Assembly: GCF_024331145.1 (NCBI RefSeq)
Contig: NZ_JANDJO010000001.1
Location: 620,001 to 684,000 of the forward strand
Length of the DNA: 64,000 bases
Source of the DNA: Shimia sp. CNT1-13L.2
Lineage (GTDB): Bacteria; Pseudomonadota; Alphaproteobacteria; Rhodobacterales; Rhodobacteraceae
Direction of reading: 5' to 3'
Below the pieces are notes generated by a model. It did no database searches. It was not told the DNA's origin and saw only the letters and a list, made by a program, of their open reading frames with translations. Both the position numbers and the translations under genes were made by a program. Of this stretch, positions 37,386 through 46,296 are shown piece after piece (the first letter of the stretch is position 1; each line of letters starts with the position of its first letter).

Positions 37386-38390
37386 TCAGCTTGCCCCGAA
37401 CAAAGACGGGGCCGCCTCGACAAGCTTGGCCCGGCACTCCTTGATAAAGCTCGGCTCGACAAGGTGGTCGTGCGACAGCTTTTCAATCGACGCCTCGCCA
37501 CGCAGGGCCTCGATCGCCAGCTTCGCCTTGAACTCCGGATCATCCACCGGCGCCTTGGGCTTGTTGATCTTCGGCGGGATCAGCGCCGCATCCACATCAA
37601 TACCGTGCTTCTTGATCAGCTGGCGCATGAACGACCCACGACGCGGGCGGTTGTTTTCCTTTTCTTCCAGACGCGGCTTCATCCGGCGCGCCCAGAAATG
37701 CACACCCTTGGTGTCCTCGGTCAGTTCATCCTCGATGTTGAACTTGCCCATGATCATGTGGTTCCGATGCTTGAACGAGATCGGATAGAAGGCCTCGACC
37801 GGCTCGGCGTATTTGATCTCGCCGCTCTTCTTGAGGAAGTAAGTCACCGCCGCAGGGCCGGTAAATCCCCAGTTCTGCTCGGTCATGTGCACCGGACGAC
37901 CTGCATCCTTCTCGGCCTGCAACTCGGCCTGTTGCCAGGGCTTCAGCCAGGGGCCAATCGCGTATTCATCTTCAAAGAACTCAAGCATCATGTTCAACGC
38001 CTTGGAATTCTTGGGCAGCCCCAGAACCGCGTTGCACACGAGATCGTCCTTCTCCCAGCCGAACACCGACTGGCGGGTAAAGTTGAAGGGGCGATAACAG
38101 TAAATATCCGCATCCACCCAGATCTTGTCGGTCTTCTTCAAGAGGTTCAGACGCCACAGATCCGCATGGATTGCCGGGCTACCGGTGCGGGCGTGGCGAT
38201 ACATCGGGTTGCCCGGGAAAATCTCGTTCGCATCACCCGCGTGCACCCCTTCGGGAATGTTCGGGATTTTCTCATAGCTATAGAGCGTGATGTGATGCCC
38301 TGCGTCCGCAAAGGACTTCAGACACAGCTGTTCCAGCCAGGTCAGCTGCCCACCAATCCAAAGGCTCGCAATTTCCGGGAGTTTCGCCAT
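37386..38390 (-). CDS. DXD-type glycosyltransferase (Gly_transf_sug-like)
   Basis: A 334-residue protein that begins IASLWIGGQLTWLEQLCLKS, typical of the capsular-polysaccharide/GT32-like group. It carries the nucleotide-sugar metal motif DAD in KIWVDADIYCYRPF. HADLWRLNLL just upstream matches the family. HFWARR near residue 230 may be the late His motif. It is cytosolic or peripheral, with no membrane helix. Its place between a GT2-like gene and a sulfotransferase suggests synthesis of a sulfated surface glycan. Donor and acceptor sugars cannot be read. Confidence 0.82.
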   Translation of the reverse strand: MAKLPEIASLWIGGQLTWLEQLCLKSFADAGHHITLYSYEKIPNIPEGVHAGDANEIFPGNPMYRHARTGSPAIHADLWRLNLLKKTDKIWVDADIYCYRPFNFTRQSVFGWEKDDLVCNAVLGLPKNSKALNMMLEFFEDEYAIGPWLKPWQQAELQAEKDAGRPVHMTEQNWGFTGPAAVTYFLKKSGEIKYAEPVEAFYPISFKHRNHMIMGKFNIEDELTEDTKGVHFWARRMKPRLEEKENNRPRRGSFMRQLIKKHGIDVDAALIPPKINKPKAPVDDPEFKAKLAIEALRGEASIEKLSHDHLVEPSFIKECRAKLVEAAPSLFGAS

Positions 38391-38474
38391 TGTTACACTG
38401 CTCTCTTCGTTATTCGTTAAACTCTACCACAATCTGCCCCAGTTTCCTTGAAAAATGGGGCGAAGCTGCGGCAG

Positions 38475-40700
38475 CTAGTGGGCTGTTTCCTGTTTTTCCA
38501 CGGTAAAATAGAACCCTTCAGGATGGTCCTGCGCGACAACTTCGTCCGGAATGACATCCGGCCCGGCAAGGAACACGTTGGCGCCAAAGATACGGTGAAT
38601 CCGCGCCAGCTTTTCCATACGTGCGCCGGTCAAATCGCCATAGAACTTGGCATAGTTCTCGGTCGCCTTGAGGGCATCGATCTTGGCCCGGTGCTTGTCG
38701 ACGCAATAGGCATGCGCCTCGGCAATCTCGGGGTCCGCCAAAAGCCGCGCCATTTCCGCCTCAAGCGCCGGGATCATCCGCTGGATCGAGGTGTCCTCGG
38801 TCGCGTTGTTGTTCATCCGGAACCAGTAGGCCAGCCCCTGATCCCGGTCCACGTGGTTCACGCGCCCCCGATCCCGCTTCACTAGGAAGCTCTCCGCCGA
38901 CCGCACCGCATAGTGGTTCAGCTGCACCATGTCATAGCCCACCGTCTCGGTGGTCGACCGCCAGGCATTGCGGAACATGTCCTTGGGCAGCGGCTTGCCC
39001 GATCCGTTCACCCAGCGGATATGATCCCAAAGCTGCGGATTGAGACCCTTGGGGCGATGCACCCCCAGCTTCTTGAACAACCCGATATTGCGGAACAGCG
39101 TCTTGAAACCCCACGCCTGATGCGGCTTGCGCGTCATCTCCTCGGCACAGCGCGTGTACTGCGCGATCAGCGGCTCGTCGACAAAGGCATGAATGTCCGA
39201 ATTCCCGAACAAGCGCCATGTGCAGGAAATCATGTTGGCGTCGCCCACGGCCTCGAACAATTCCGGCAGCGTCCCATTGCCCACCTTCACGTTGATGAAC
39301 TCGTCCACATCCATCGAGATCACCCAGTTGGCGTTCTTGACGATCTCTTCCTTCTCCCCCGCATGCAGCGCCGCGTGCTGGGGTTTGAGGCCGGTGCCCT
39401 TGAACGGGTTATCGCGGTGTTGAAGGATGCCCTTCGACTGCAACAGATCCAGGAAATCATCGGTCCCGTCGGTACAGTCGTTGGTGTAGACGATAAAATC
39501 CTCCACCCCGATCGCCCTGTGATAGGCCACCCACTCAAGGATGAATGGCCCCTCGTTTTTCATACAGGTGATGATGCAGACGCGGTTGGCCTTGGGATCA
39601 ACCTCTGGCGCGGCAATCTCCGGCATCCGTACGGGCTTGTAGCCGAAGCGTTCCTTCGAAAGCTGCAAAAGCCCGTCATCTTCCACAAGCGATGTCTTCG
39701 GCACGATCTGCGAAACCGTCTCGGTCGGATGGCGCAGCGCCATGAAGCGGTTGAAAGGCTTCCACTCTTCCGGCGTCGGATTGGCCCCGACGATCCGCAC
39801 CAGCCGCCACACCGACTGCGGCCCGACACGTTCCGGCGCAACACACCATTTCCGCCGCAGCTTGGTCGCATCGAACTGCACACAGATATGATCGGCAAAG
39901 CGCGCGGCATCGCCTTTGCGCGTCCGCCACGGATAGCAATGCCGCCCCAAAAGCTGGATGGCCCCGCTGCTCGAATTGACGGCCGCGTCAAAAACCGTGT
40001 CTTCGCCCGCCTCCACCAGCTCGCAAACCTCGAGAAAGGCCACCGCCCGCGCCCGATCCAGAAACAGGTGCCGCGCCCATTCAAACAGCTGCAATTCGCC
40101 CAATGGGCTGTCCCACGGAGAGGCCTCTGGAATCTCCATCCGGTCCTTGCCGGGCGCATCCGGCGCGTTGAACGGATGCGCCTCGGGGGGCAACGCCGGA
40201 TTGCCCAGCGCAACGTCCCATTGCACAACGACCACCCGCTGCAGGCCCTTGATCTTCTTCGCAGCCTTCGCAAGCGCCTTGGCAAATCCCTCGCCCGGCT
40301 TGGCACGATCAAGGATCAGCGCCGCCTGCATGCCCTGCGTTTCCACATGATACCGCAGCCACTCTGCCGCCGCCTCGGCGCTCTCGCCATTGCGGATCGA
40401 AAGGCCCACGTTCAACCCGGCAAACAAATCAAGCTCCGACGCGTGAACGGCCACCTCGGCCTCGGCACCATCCACCACAAGCCGCGGCGCGCTTTCCCCG
40501 GTCGTGACGATCATACCGTCGCCAACACTGCGGATCATGGTGATCGTTGTGCCCGAACCGGCGGTGATCTCGTCACCACGGGTTCCCACCTTGAAAAACA
40601 CCTGCGCCCCGCCACCCGGCAGATGCACCGCATCCAGCACCACACCACGTCCGATCGGCTGGTGCTTCAATTCACGCGTCAAAAATTCTGGCGTCGCCAT
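38475..40700 (-). CDS. Large glycosyltransferase with degenerate N-terminal and active-looking C-terminal GT2/GT92-like domains
   Basis: A 741-residue protein. The C-terminal half (about residues 375-680) matches the next gene: CMKNEGPFILEWVAYHRAIG, NDCTDGTDDFL, metal motif SMDVDEFINV, TWRLFGNSD, LGVHRPKGL and LNHYAVRSAESFLVKR. The N-terminal half (about 75-360) seems to repeat the same fold in weak form: LSIRNGESAEAAAEWLRYHV, a YPWR strand and KWCVAPERVG are counterparts, but no DxD is left. I use the ATG at 40700; a GTG at 40739 immediately follows the stop of the upstream gene and is possible. Likely role: adding sugars to a cell-surface polymer; specificity unknown. Confidence 0.8.
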   Translation of the reverse strand: MATPEFLTRELKHQPIGRGVVLDAVHLPGGGAQVFFKVGTRGDEITAGSGTTITMIRSVGDGMIVTTGESAPRLVVDGAEAEVAVHASELDLFAGLNVGLSIRNGESAEAAAEWLRYHVETQGMQAALILDRAKPGEGFAKALAKAAKKIKGLQRVVVVQWDVALGNPALPPEAHPFNAPDAPGKDRMEIPEASPWDSPLGELQLFEWARHLFLDRARAVAFLEVCELVEAGEDTVFDAAVNSSSGAIQLLGRHCYPWRTRKGDAARFADHICVQFDATKLRRKWCVAPERVGPQSVWRLVRIVGANPTPEEWKPFNRFMALRHPTETVSQIVPKTSLVEDDGLLQLSKERFGYKPVRMPEIAAPEVDPKANRVCIITCMKNEGPFILEWVAYHRAIGVEDFIVYTNDCTDGTDDFLDLLQSKGILQHRDNPFKGTGLKPQHAALHAGEKEEIVKNANWVISMDVDEFINVKVGNGTLPELFEAVGDANMISCTWRLFGNSDIHAFVDEPLIAQYTRCAEEMTRKPHQAWGFKTLFRNIGLFKKLGVHRPKGLNPQLWDHIRWVNGSGKPLPKDMFRNAWRSTTETVGYDMVQLNHYAVRSAESFLVKRDRGRVNHVDRDQGLAYWFRMNNNATEDTSIQRMIPALEAEMARLLADPEIAEAHAYCVDKHRAKIDALKATENYAKFYGDLTGARMEKLARIHRIFGANVFLAGPDVIPDEVVAQDHPEGFYFTVEKQETAH

Positions 40701-40739
40701 CTCACTCAAGACCTGCTCGGCCGGCCTTTGAACCGGCAC

Positions 40740-41813
40740 TTATGTGTTGTTCTTATGGGCAACCTGATACCACCGAACCAGTTGTTGCTGCAAATACTCC
40801 GGCACCACCTGCGACCCGCCCGCCGTCAGGATCTGCACCAGAAGACTGTGGTTCTCGAGGTCCAGCACCAGTTCCGAGAACCGCGCCTGATGCCAGGCCA
40901 CCGTCTGCTTGTGCAGCCGCTCCAGACCGGGCACCGCCCAAAGCCGCGCCAGTTCCGCTTCTGTCGCCGCCCGCATCGCATCAATCGACCGGTCCTCGAC
41001 CGTGTTGAAATTGCGCTCCACCCAATAAGTAAGGTCCACCGGCTTGCTCGCCCGGTTCGGCAAGCCACGCGCCTTCTTGATCAGGAAGGCCGCCGCCGAA
41101 CGCACGGAATAGTGGTTCATCTCCACCAGCTTGCGCCCGCTCGAAATCCCGAACAGCGACAGGCGGTTCTGGTTGGCCACCATGCCCTCGGGCAGAACCT
41201 TTCCAGACCCATCCACGAACACCGGCAGCCCGGCTTTCTCGGCCGACTTCTGCTTGGGACGATGCACCCCCAACTGGTTGAAAGGCCCTTTGGCGCGGAA
41301 CAGGGTTTTGAAGAAACTCGCCGCCACCGGATACTGCGCATCAGCGGGAATGGCGCGGGTGAACTGCTGCGTGACCGGATGATCCTCGACCCCCAGCACG
41401 TCATTGCTCCCGAACAGCCGCCAGGGAATCACCACCCCGTCGGCATCATCCGGCACCGCCTTCAACAACGCGCCAAGCGTCCTATCCCCGGTATGAATGT
41501 TCAAAAATTCATCAACGTCCGACACCAGCACCCAATCCGCCGCCTTGCGCAAAGGATGCTTCCACGCCGCATGCAGCGCCTGCCACTGGATCGACTTGCC
41601 CCTCGCCCGCTCATGCGGCACGTGCGTCACGATCCCTGCCGCGTCCAGCGCCGCCAGAATCTCTTCGGTGCCGTCCTCGCAATCGTTTGAGAACACAAGG
41701 AAATCCGTCACACCGGCCGCCTTGTGGTGGGCAATCCACTCAAGCAGATAGGGGCCCTCGTTGCGGACCGATGTCACCGAAAGAATACGCACCTGCTCTT
41801 GATCCCTTTTCAT
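40740..41813 (-). CDS. GT2/GT92-like glycosyltransferase
   Basis: A 357-residue cytosolic glycosyltransferase. VRNEGPYLLEWIAHHKAAG and SNDCEDGTEEIL form the nucleotide-binding start. VSDVDEFLNI holds the DxD metal motif, and PWRLFGSND, LGVHRPKQKS and MNHYSVRSAAAFLIKK follow in the same order as in the paralogue downstream. AAGGGAC precedes the ATG at 41813; the frame stays open to 41861. It is the first gene of the minus-strand glycan cluster and lies about 225 bases from the divergent creatininase gene. The acceptor is unknown. Confidence 0.86.
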   Translation of the reverse strand: MKRDQEQVRILSVTSVRNEGPYLLEWIAHHKAAGVTDFLVFSNDCEDGTEEILAALDAAGIVTHVPHERARGKSIQWQALHAAWKHPLRKAADWVLVSDVDEFLNIHTGDRTLGALLKAVPDDADGVVIPWRLFGSNDVLGVEDHPVTQQFTRAIPADAQYPVAASFFKTLFRAKGPFNQLGVHRPKQKSAEKAGLPVFVDGSGKVLPEGMVANQNRLSLFGISSGRKLVEMNHYSVRSAAAFLIKKARGLPNRASKPVDLTYWVERNFNTVEDRSIDAMRAATEAELARLWAVPGLERLHKQTVAWHQARFSELVLDLENHSLLVQILTAGGSQVVPEYLQQQLVRWYQVAHKNNT

Positions 41814-42037
41814 GGGCTTGTCCCTTGATACCACGCCCACACCGCCCCGCGCAAAGACCATTCACCAATGGCGCAAAACTGGGTCCGCAATGGCACACCC
41901 CTTGCCAGATCGCCCGAGCCGCCCTAGGTTCTGCCTATCTCTGGCACAGACGGATCAAAGGGCCATGCACTCATTCCCTCGGGATGGGCATCGCATGGTG
42001 ATTGCGCATGTCCGCCCGTCACAGACCGGAGACAACC

Positions 42038-42811
42038 ATGCGCCAGCAGGGGTATTGGGCCGACCTCAAGGCCCCCGATTTCACGACTCTTGATCCCGAC
42101 ACCGTCGCGATCCTGCCGCTTGGGGCCACCGAACAGCACGGGCCCCACCTGCCGCTGTCGGTTGACACCACCCTGACCGAAGCCGTTCTCGCCCGCAGCC
42201 TGCCGCTCTGGCCCGCTGAGGTCTCGGCGCTGATCCTGCCGACGCTGACGGTGACCAAGTCGAACGAACACCTCAATCACCCCGGCACCCTGACCTATTC
42301 GGCCCGCACCCTGCTGGCGATGCTCGACGACATCGCGGCCTCCGTGGCCCGCACCCCCGTGCGCCGCCTGCTGATGGTCAACGGCCACGGCGGCAACACG
42401 GCAGTCCTTGAGGTGGCCTGCCGCGAAATCCGCATCGCGCATGGCCTCATCACCGCCCATGCCTCGTGGTTCGCCTTCTCCGACACCAAGGGCCTCTTGG
42501 CCCCCGAAGACGAGAAGCACGATATCCATGCCGGAGACCTCGAAACCTCCGCCATGCTCGCGGTAGCACCGGATCTCGTCGACATGACCCGCGCACCCAA
42601 CACGCCCCCCAAAAGCCGCGCATGGACGGCCGCCGGCCTCACAGGACAACCTGCCCGTCCCGGCTGGATCATCGACGATGTGTCAGACACTGGCGTCTGT
42701 GGCGATGCCACGGCCGCAACCGCGGAAAAGGGCGCGCATCTCATCGACACAGCCGCCCGCTCTTTCGCCGCTTACCTTCCCGAATTCGCTGCTTTCGACC
42801 CGCAAAAATGA
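42038..42811 (+). CDS. Creatininase-family amidohydrolase
   Basis: A 257-residue member of the creatininase/MftE family of metal-dependent amidohydrolases, which open cyclic amides or act on formamides. The metal site is visible in AILPLGATEQHGPHLPLSVD (Glu, His and Asp), the NGHGGN motif is present, and a late Glu lies in HDIHAGDLETS. I prefer the ATG at 42038 with GGAG upstream over 42002. Its stop overlaps the next ATG (ATGA), so it is translationally coupled to a cytosine-deaminase-like gene. True creatinine hydrolysis is only one option; a related N-heterocycle is as likely. Confidence 0.88.
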   Translation: MRQQGYWADLKAPDFTTLDPDTVAILPLGATEQHGPHLPLSVDTTLTEAVLARSLPLWPAEVSALILPTLTVTKSNEHLNHPGTLTYSARTLLAMLDDIAASVARTPVRRLLMVNGHGGNTAVLEVACREIRIAHGLITAHASWFAFSDTKGLLAPEDEKHDIHAGDLETSAMLAVAPDLVDMTRAPNTPPKSRAWTAAGLTGQPARPGWIIDDVSDTGVCGDATAATAEKGAHLIDTAARSFAAYLPEFAAFDPQK

Positions 42812-43989
42812 CCCTAACACTGCCAAATATCAAAATTCCGCGCATCCTCTTGCGTGATCCGGATCGCCTTGGCGGCACGGTCGAGGGTGCGTTTCTCTGC
42901 GGCGATGCCCGCTTCGAAAACGGGCTCCTCAGCGCCATAAGCCCCGCCTCAGGCCCCTGCGACACCCTCCTCATGCCGCCCCTTGTCGAGCCGCATTGCC
43001 ACCTCGACAAATGCCACACCGTCGACCGCTTGGAGGATATCGGCGGCGATCTGACCGCCGCCATCGAAGCCCAGCGCGCCGACAAGATAAACTGGACCGA
43101 TGCCGACATCCGCAACCGCGCGCTGCGTGGCATCGAAGAATACACCCGCGCCGGCACCGGCCTGATCCGCAGCCATGTGGACTGGGGAGACGAGGCCGAG
43201 CCGCCGCTCTCTTGGCAGGTTCTTACCGAACTCGCCGCCGACACCCCCGGCCTGCAACTCTGCTCGCTAACCAGCGCCATCCAGATGGCCGATCCGGCCT
43301 TTGCCAAGACGGCGTCAGACGCCATCCCCGATGGCCATGCCCTTGGTGTTTTCGTCTTCAACCAACCCGATCACAACATCGGCATCGAACAGGCATTTCA
43401 GCAGGCACAGAGACTGAATCTACCCCTCGATTTCCACGTCGACGAAGGCCTCGCCCCTGATCTCAGAGGGCTGGAGAAAATTGCCGACACGGCCATCGCC
43501 ACCCGCCACGACGGGCCAATTCTCTGTGGGCACGCGGTCAGCCTCGCCAGCCAACCGGCAGACGACGTCAGGCGGATTGCCGACAAACTCGCCCGCGCCA
43601 ACATCACGGTTGCCGCCCTGCCCACCACCAACCTTTACCTTCAGGGGCGCACAAACGGCACCCCACGGCAACGCGGCCTGACCATGCTGCACGAGTTGCG
43701 CCGCGCAGGCGTGCGCATCGTGATCGGGGCCGACAACGTGCGCGATGCCTTCTGCCCCGTGGGCCGTCACGATCCCCTGCGCACCCTCGAACTGGCCGTG
43801 CTTGCCGGGCATCTCGATCCACCATTCGACCAATGGCTTCCCGCCATCACCACCGACGCTGCCCACGCCCTCGGCCAAGCGCCGATGTACGTCGACAACA
43901 CCCCGATCTCCCGCCTTCTGCACGCAAAGGCCGGCGATCTTTCCACCCTGATTTCCGGCGCCCCATTGGCGCCAATTCCGCAAGAATAG
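42808..43989 (+). CDS. Cytosine deaminase-like amidohydrolase (CodA group)
   Basis: A 393-residue TIM-barrel amidohydrolase related to CodA and N-isopropylammelide hydrolase. The metal ligands appear in VEPHCHLDKCHT (HxH), DFHVDEG (His, Glu), CGHAVSLAS (His) and GADNVRDAFCPVG (Asp). The end segment RHDPLRTLELAVLAGH is typical of CodA. It should deaminate or hydrolyse an amidine-type ring. Translation is coupled to the creatininase by a 4-base overlap, and the FAD oxidase starts 8 bases later, so the three form one operon for breakdown of a nitrogen compound not identified here. Confidence 0.87.
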   Translation: MTLTLPNIKIPRILLRDPDRLGGTVEGAFLCGDARFENGLLSAISPASGPCDTLLMPPLVEPHCHLDKCHTVDRLEDIGGDLTAAIEAQRADKINWTDADIRNRALRGIEEYTRAGTGLIRSHVDWGDEAEPPLSWQVLTELAADTPGLQLCSLTSAIQMADPAFAKTASDAIPDGHALGVFVFNQPDHNIGIEQAFQQAQRLNLPLDFHVDEGLAPDLRGLEKIADTAIATRHDGPILCGHAVSLASQPADDVRRIADKLARANITVAALPTTNLYLQGRTNGTPRQRGLTMLHELRRAGVRIVIGADNVRDAFCPVGRHDPLRTLELAVLAGHLDPPFDQWLPAITTDAAHALGQAPMYVDNTPISRLLHAKAGDLSTLISGAPLAPIPQE

Positions 43990-43997
43990 AGACTGAT

Positions 43998-45407
43998 ATG
44001 ACACACTCCATCTCCGGCAAAACCGCCCTCGACTGGGCCGCATTCGAAGCTGAACTCGCCCCTGTTGAAACCATCTCCGAACCCGTGCTCGTCAAGAAAC
44101 GCAGCCGTGATTTCTTCTGGTACTCCCCGATCCTGAACGCACAGCTGCGCAAGAGCTTCGGCGACCTCGTGGCATTGCCCTCCACAACCGAGGAACTGGC
44201 CCACTGCCTGCGCACGGCCCACGCCCATGACGCACCGATCACCCTGCGCGGCGGCGGCACCGGCAACTATGGTCAGGCCGTTCCGCTCGATGGGGGTCTG
44301 ATCATCGAAACCACCCGCATGAACCGCATCCTCGAAATCGGCGAAGGCTTTGTCCGCGCCGAGGCCGGGGCGATCATCGAAGACATCAACACCGCCCTGC
44401 ACGAACAGGGATGGGAACTGGCCATCTTCCCCTCGACGCAGGACATCGCCACTATCGGCGGCTTTGTCGCCGGCGGCTCCTCTGGCATCGGGTCGGTTGC
44501 CCAGGGCATGCTGCGCGACCCCGGTAACATCGTCTCGCTCAAGGCGATGTCGGTGACCGACACCCCCGAAGAACGCCTTTTCGAAGGCGACGCCGTGAAC
44601 CAGATCCACCACGCATGGGGCCTTAACGGTGTCATCACCGAAGTGACCCTGCGCACCGTCCCGCATCGCAACTGGGTGCATTGCATGGCGACCTTCGACA
44701 GCTACCGCGACACCTATGCCGCCGGCTATGCCCTGTCCTGCGCCGAAAACATCGCCCGCAAGCTGGTCAGCACGCAGGACGCCCGTATCTGCGATTTCTA
44801 TCCGCGACTGGAAGGCCGCATTCGCAAGAACAAGCACCTGCTGGTCTCGCTGGTGCCACAAGAAGACATGGAGGCCTTCCGCGCCCTGATCGCACAGCAG
44901 GGTGGGCATGTCGATCTCGCCATGTCCGAGGCCGAGCTGAAAGAGGCCAAGATCCCGCTGGTCTATGAGTTCGCCTACAACCACACCACGCTTCAGGTCC
45001 TCAAGGCCGACCGCTCGGCAACCTACCTGCAAGTCGGATGCCCCACGCCCCCTGATCCGCAGGCCATCGCCGACCTGCGTCCGAAACTGGGCGATGACGT
45101 CTGGCAGCACCACGAATTCGCCCTTCTCGACGGCGAGATCGTGACCTTTGATCTGCCCATCGTCTGGTACTCGACCGAAGAGCGCCTGCACGAGATCGAA
45201 GCCACCTATGAAGCCAACGGTTTCCCGATCTTCGACGCCCACATCTGCATGGTCGAGGGCGGCGGTCTCAAGAACGCCGATTACCGCCATCTGGCATGGA
45301 AAAAGCGCATGGATCCCAAGGGGCTTTTGAACGCCGCAAAGTCGCGTGAATGGGTCAACGTAAAGGACATGGACCCCGAAGCCATCGAGGCAATGATCCC
45401 GGGCTGA
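43998..45407 (+). CDS. FAD-linked oxidase (FAD_binding_4 / GlcD-like)
   Basis: A 469-residue flavoprotein of the PCMH/glycolate-oxidase class. The FAD domain includes PITLRGGGTGNYGQAVP, TRMNRILEIGEGFVRAEAGA and IFPSTQDIATIGGFVAGGSSGIGS, where the PPi loop and adenine pocket sit. The C-terminal substrate domain ends DPKGLLNAAKSREW, the usual DPxGxxNPGK-like end. It likely oxidises a hydroxy acid or another pathway product. The ATG at 43998 is chosen (GACTGAT spacer 8 bases after the previous stop); the frame is open further upstream. A hairpin about 50 bases past the stop may end the operon. Confidence 0.88.
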   Translation: MTHSISGKTALDWAAFEAELAPVETISEPVLVKKRSRDFFWYSPILNAQLRKSFGDLVALPSTTEELAHCLRTAHAHDAPITLRGGGTGNYGQAVPLDGGLIIETTRMNRILEIGEGFVRAEAGAIIEDINTALHEQGWELAIFPSTQDIATIGGFVAGGSSGIGSVAQGMLRDPGNIVSLKAMSVTDTPEERLFEGDAVNQIHHAWGLNGVITEVTLRTVPHRNWVHCMATFDSYRDTYAAGYALSCAENIARKLVSTQDARICDFYPRLEGRIRKNKHLLVSLVPQEDMEAFRALIAQQGGHVDLAMSEAELKEAKIPLVYEFAYNHTTLQVLKADRSATYLQVGCPTPPDPQAIADLRPKLGDDVWQHHEFALLDGEIVTFDLPIVWYSTEERLHEIEATYEANGFPIFDAHICMVEGGGLKNADYRHLAWKKRMDPKGLLNAAKSREWVNVKDMDPEAIEAMIPG

Positions 45408-46296
45408 ACAGGATGCCGATGAGCGAAAGAGTTTCTTGTCGGAACAAAGGGTTGCCCCTGGCGGAACAGAATCATCCGCAGGGGCTTCCCATTGGCCGGA
45501 ACACAACACAACTTAAGCGCGATTCACAAAGGGCACTTTCGGCCCACAAAAGTCCAAAAACGACGGTATTTCGTAGCTGCGTGTCGAATCTGCACACATA
45601 CGGGTCGTTAACGGACCAGAGCAAACAAGGGCGGCTGTACCTAAAATTGCTTATGCGAGGGCATTCGAACAATTTCATTTCGCCACTTCCGGCGCAGCGG
45701 TCCACCCGGGCCGTTCCGGGACATTCCCGAACCGGCAGGACCCGTGCAAATGTTGCCGCTATGCCCCTCCCCTCCGCACATCCGTTTCTTCACCTCAACC
45801 AGATCATCTGGCAGGTGTTGAACGACACCATTGCGACACTCGCCTCTGCCTGTGCCAAGCGCTTGCAGGGCATGACAAAGTGGACCCGCGACTGGAACCC
45901 GACGCAGATCGCGCCAGTTAATAAAAAAGAGTCTTTATGTGTTGCATACCGCGCCCATGCCGTGGATGGTTGTAAGGAGTTGGAAAGCACGAACCTTTTG
46001 GAGGAGACAGGAAAGGTTCGCACTTTGGATCGGAATGTGCACAGTCACGACTGGCAGGAGGAAAACGTCCTGATCTTGGATCAACAGGCCGCAACGCACG
46101 GGAATAACTCCCGGCCCTTCGGGAAGGCCAGCAATCCGTCAAGCATCCGCGCAGACCAGCGCCCCGAAGACGGCTTCGAGGAGATGCGAGCAAAACCATA
46201 AGAGATTGGCGGCCCGGCCACTCGGTCCGTCTAACCCATGCAGCACCGCTGCGAAAACGGGGCCAAAGCCCTAAAAAACCAACAGAGAGGAAACCA
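45408..46296. other. 889-base gene-free region upstream of the solute-binding protein
   Basis: No convincing gene lies here. The 283-codon frame 45350-46201 has no family pattern or preferred composition and starts inside the FAD oxidase gene. Besides the hairpin at 45454-45485 there is a second hairpin with arms at 45711-45721 and 45725-45735 and an A-rich stretch near 45920. The 46240-46290 end carries AGAGAGGAAACCA just before the ATG of the next gene. The region may hold the promoter, a long leader or a small RNA for the binding-protein gene. Nothing can be assigned. Confidence 0.5.
45454..45485 (+). terminator. Hairpin after the creatininase operon
   Basis: GCCCCTG-GCGGA at 45454-45465 pairs with TCCGC-AGGGGC at 45475-45485 (one bulged G). 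It is followed by TTCCCATT rather than a clean U run, so it is a weak intrinsic or Rho-assisted terminator. Confidence 0.4.

Noticed and set aside
38913-41690. A 925-codon plus-strand frame over both glycosyltransferase genes
   Set aside because: It spans two well-supported minus-strand genes and their boundary, and has an Arg/His/Pro-rich antisense composition.
45350-46201. A 283-codon frame in the gene-free region after the FAD oxidase
   Set aside because: It begins inside the FAD oxidase gene in another frame, has no recognisable motif, a shuffled composition and no Shine-Dalgarno at a sensible start.
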